DNA from: Bacteroidota bacterium | Lineage (GTDB): Bacteria > Bacteroidota > Bacteroidia > Flavobacteriales_D > Sanyastnellaceae | Direction of reading: 5' to 3' | Length of the DNA stretch: 38,771 nt | Assembly: GCA_027593035.1 (NCBI GenBank) | Contig: JAQCJQ010000010.1 | Span: 1 to 38,771 of the forward strand | Part shown: in pieces, positions 36,777 through 38,771 of the stretch | How the letters are laid out: each line of letters begins with the position of its first letter | Numbering within the stretch: position 1 is the stretch's first letter | The notes under the pieces: model-generated | What the model was told of the DNA's origin: nothing | Database searches by the model: none | Seen by the model: the letters and a program-made list of their open reading frames with translations, nothing else | Translations under genes and position numbers: made by a program

Positions 36777-37757
36777 TCAGATGAGGTAGAAGAAGGTGAA
36801 AACAAACACCCAAACCAAATCAACGAAGTGCCAGTACAATCCAATTTTCTCGACCATTTCGTAATGCTTGCGTCGTTCAAAGACTCCGCGGTACGCCATG
36901 ATGAAAATGATGATGTTGATGACAACACCTGAAAAGACGTGAAATCCATGGAAACCGGTAATGAAGAAGAAGAAATTGGCGTAGGCTTGCTGAGAGGCAT
37001 ACTCATTCACGTGCATGTTGGCACCGAATGAAAAGCTTTCAGAGCGGGCATTCCACAACTTCATCGCATCGTCCCCACTGACGTGGGATTCGTTGTTGAT
37101 GTATTTATTCAGTGTGAGGCTGTGCAATTCCACCTCATGCGGATGCGCGCCCAACTCGACCAACTTCACCCCGTGATCACTTTCGACCAAGCTCACTTCC
37201 GGTTCTCCTTCAATCCAAGGCTCAGCCAAATGACCAAAGTGATGGTCCATGTAAACCGCATCCCCTTTGTTCAGGGAGAACGTCTGCCCATCATCCGAAG
37301 TCACTTCGACCGATTCGTTCAACAGGAAAGACCCTCCGCTACCGTGGATGTAGTGAGACCATTCCCAAGCTTGCGATCCCAAGAAGAAGAACCCGCCGAT
37401 GATGGTCAATCCCAGCCACTTGACAACCCCAGACTTGTCGTTTCGGTGGCCGGCTTCTACGGCCAACACCATTGTTACCGATGACACAATGAGAATGAAC
37501 GTCATCAATGCTACATAAATCAGCGGGTATTCCCCTTCGATAAACGGCAACGAGCGAAAAGCTTGTTCACCGATGGGCCAAGGATCTGTGCTGCTTGCAC
37601 GAACAAAGCCGTACGCCGTGAGCAATCCTCCAAACGTCAAAGCGTCTGATACGAGGAAGTACCACATCATCATTTTTCCGTAGCTGACGCTAAAAGGAGA
37701 CTGTCCGCCTCCCCAAAGAACTTCTTTCGAAATCACTTTTGTCGATTCTCCTCCCAT
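36777..37757 (-). CDS. Cytochrome c oxidase subunit III (with long polar insert)
   Basis: The 326-residue protein has the COX3 helices: M-M-M-W-Y-F-L-V-S-D-A-L-T-F-G-G, S-Q-A-W-E-W-S-H-Y-I, F-I-T-G-F-H-G-F-H-V-F-S-G and Y-W-H-F-V-D-L-V-W-V-F-V-F at the end. Between the W-E-W helix and F-F-F-I-T-G there is a polar insert of about 120 residues (138-258) with nine His and many Asp/Glu. Subunit III stabilises the catalytic core and proton entry. A -7-like element and a 16-bp palindrome lie just upstream. Confidence 0.95.
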   Translation of the reverse strand: MGGESTKVISKEVLWGGGQSPFSVSYGKMMMWYFLVSDALTFGGLLTAYGFVRASSTDPWPIGEQAFRSLPFIEGEYPLIYVALMTFILIVSSVTMVLAVEAGHRNDKSGVVKWLGLTIIGGFFFLGSQAWEWSHYIHGSGGSFLLNESVEVTSDDGQTFSLNKGDAVYMDHHFGHLAEPWIEGEPEVSLVESDHGVKLVELGAHPHEVELHSLTLNKYINNESHVSGDDAMKLWNARSESFSFGANMHVNEYASQQAYANFFFFITGFHGFHVFSGVVINIIIFIMAYRGVFERRKHYEMVEKIGLYWHFVDLVWVFVFTFFYLI

Positions 37758-37763
37758 GGGTCT

Positions 37764-37781
37764 AATTTGCGCGCAAATTTA
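37764..37781 (-). promoter_or_regulatory. 16-bp perfect palindrome overlapping a -7 element upstream of COX3
   Basis: AATTTGCGCGCAAATT (37764-37779) is its own reverse complement. The minus strand reads TAAATTTG at 37781-37774, an exact TAnnTTTG match, ending 16 nt before the COX3 ATG. No TTG lies at the right distance upstream. The overlap would suit a repressor site, but no regulator is identified. The rest of the 140-nt gap (37758-37897) shows nothing else convincing. Confidence 0.4.
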
Positions 37782-37897
37782 TGCAAATCAAGCCATACAC
37801 TCTACCCTTTTTTACGCTATCGAGAACCAATCAAAATAGGCGGGTGACAAAAGCGATTCGCCTGCCGCGGAAAGCCGCAGAATTTGAGGGGTGATTG

Positions 37898-38704
37898 TCA
37901 ATATAAAAAGAAGAGGAAAACAAATAGATAGAGCCACAACGCTCCCATAAAATGCCAGTAAATACTGAGGCTTTCGAGCCGAACGACATCCTTCGCATGG
38001 ATGGTGCCTTGAGCGACGCGGAAGCCACTGACGATCAAGTAAACGAAACCAAAGGTCAAGTGCAAGATGTGCACAGCAATGAGAATCCACAGGTATCCTC
38101 CTCCCGAATTGGACGTGCGGGCCACATCCCTCGTGATGGGCTTGACCATGAGCAGGTCGTTGGACGCATAAAATTCATTCTGAGAGGCGTCAAACAAAAT
38201 GGGTTCTCCACCGCGCGAAACGGTATAATCTTGTCCATAAACGGCTTCGCTTTTGAGCAACGTTTCGATGCTGTTCCAGCGGTATGCTTTCATGCCTGAT
38301 TCGTGGTCGGTGGTCGTCCAGCCCAGTCCCATCTCATTCAACGTTTTCCAACCTTCCGCCTGACTGAAGGTGAATCCTACGCCCAAAATCAGGGTGATCG
38401 CGAGCGCAGTCAATGTGCGCTGTTTGTCGCTGTTGCGCATGGAACGAACAGCCCACCAAAGGGTCAACGAGGAGAGAACGAGGAGCGCGTTGGAGGTCCA
38501 AAAGGCAGAAGTGGGTTCGACATGTACCCAATATTGACCCATGTTCGAAACGATGTAAGCACTGGTAAAACCAGCGAATAGCATCACGACGGCAAAAACG
38601 ATGAAGTACATCAACATCTTTTTTGTGCGTTCACGAACCACTGGATCGACGCCTTCGAAGACATCGTAACGAGAAGTGTTGCTGGGATTTGATTGATCAG
38701 TCAT
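37898..38704 (-). CDS. Cytochrome c oxidase subunit III family protein (first copy)
   Basis: The 268-residue protein has a soluble N terminus of about 30 residues, then helices with M-L-M-Y-F-I-V-F-A-V-V-M-L-F-A-G-F-T-S-A-Y-I-V, W-T-S-N-A-L-L-V-L-S-S, F-S-Q-A-E-G-W, H-I-L-H-L-T-F-G and the COX3 end L-E-S-L-S-I-Y-W-H-F-M-G-A-L-W-L-Y-L-F. A polar insert of about 70 residues sits after the Q-A-E-G-W helix, at the same place as the longer insert in the neighbouring COX3. Two adjacent COX3-like genes are usual in Bacteroidota oxidase operons. It starts 5 nt after the cyoE stop. Confidence 0.93.
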   Translation of the reverse strand: MTDQSNPSNTSRYDVFEGVDPVVRERTKKMLMYFIVFAVVMLFAGFTSAYIVSNMGQYWVHVEPTSAFWTSNALLVLSSLTLWWAVRSMRNSDKQRTLTALAITLILGVGFTFSQAEGWKTLNEMGLGWTTTDHESGMKAYRWNSIETLLKSEAVYGQDYTVSRGGEPILFDASQNEFYASNDLLMVKPITRDVARTSNSGGGYLWILIAVHILHLTFGFVYLIVSGFRVAQGTIHAKDVVRLESLSIYWHFMGALWLYLFVFLFFLY

Positions 38705-38709
38705 GAGTT

Positions 38710-38771
38710 TCAGAGCTTATCCAATACGTAGGCGAGTTGCACGACGGGCAAATAAATGAACGAGGCGAACA
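38710..38771 (-). CDS. cyoE: Protoheme IX farnesyltransferase (heme O synthase), C-terminal end only
   Basis: Only the last 19 codons and the TGA (38712-38710) are in the window. They read F-A-S-F-I-Y-L-P-V-V-Q-L-A-Y-V-L-D-K-L, which resembles the final helix of CyoE/CtaB proteins (S-x-x-Y-L-P-x-x-Q), and the gene stands where cyoE is expected, right before the COX3 pair. CyoE farnesylates heme b to heme o for the oxidase. The short sample keeps confidence moderate. Confidence 0.7.
   Translation of the reverse strand, partial: FASFIYLPVVQLAYVLDKL

Noticed and set aside
37862-37880. Weak GC-rich hairpin after the first COX3-like gene
   Set aside because: The stem is only four to five pairs with mismatches and has no T run, so it is not a convincing terminator.
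37781-37891. A 36-codon plus-strand frame in the COX3 intergenic gap
   Set aside because: It is opposite to the operon, very short, and shows no membrane segment or known peptide motif.

Overview
The window looks like chromosomal DNA of a member of the Bacteroidota, probably a Flavobacteriales-like or Cryomorphaceae-like marine lineage with roughly half G+C judged by eye. The evidence is type IX secretion (T9SS) sorting domains on two very large secreted proteins, a Bacteroidota-style cytochrome oxidase locus (cyoE, two COX3 genes, COX4, SCO, DUF420), a TAnnTTTG-type -7 promoter element in front of rpmH, and weak or absent Shine-Dalgarno sequences. The genus cannot be fixed from this sequence alone.

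Layout. Positions 1-7801 (minus strand): a tight cluster of an MbnP-like lipoprotein, an MbnH/MauG-like di-heme peroxidase and a YkgJ-type cysteine-cluster protein, followed by a giant PKD-repeat adhesin-like protein that runs off the left edge. Positions 7881-15763 (plus): an AddA/RecB-like helicase-nuclease, a 1401-residue T9SS-exported protein and a small cupin. Positions 15835-22808 (plus): a complete RND efflux operon (adaptor, pump, TolC-like channel) with a GT4 glycosyltransferase attached. Positions 22833-25826 (minus): gmd and an MsbA-like ABC exporter. Positions 25958-26125 (plus): rpmH with its own promoter and terminator. Positions 26253-26939 (minus): an Sfp-type phosphopantetheinyl transferase, divergent from ahcY. 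Positions 27029-29489 (plus): ahcY, an exosortase and a small membrane protein. Positions 29486-38771 (minus): one long co-directional array consisting of the end of cyoE, two COX3 genes, COX4, a double-domain SCO protein, DUF420, a small CxxC membrane protein, an OmpA-like protein, a TolC-like protein, an HlyD/MacA-like adaptor, tsaB and a degenerate Rieske-like protein.

The right part is a respiratory oxidase assembly and maturation unit: heme O synthesis, subunits III and IV, and copper delivery by SCO. Its transcription direction continues into an efflux and tsaB group. The left cluster is the other place where metal chemistry is prominent: a copper-binding MbnP-like protein with its presumed heme enzyme. 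The central RND operon and the gmd/ABC/GT4 genes concern the cell envelope.

The window is densely coded. No gene-free stretch exceeds 300 bases; the longest are 37758-37897 (140 nt), 25827-25957 (131 nt) and 26126-26252 (127 nt), and their contents are listed. I saw no tRNA, rRNA, CRISPR array, insertion sequence or phage gene. The best candidates for under-described biology are the MbnP/MbnH/YkgJ triad, the exosortase with its membrane partner, and the tandem (one dead, one intact) SCO protein with its small CxxC neighbour.
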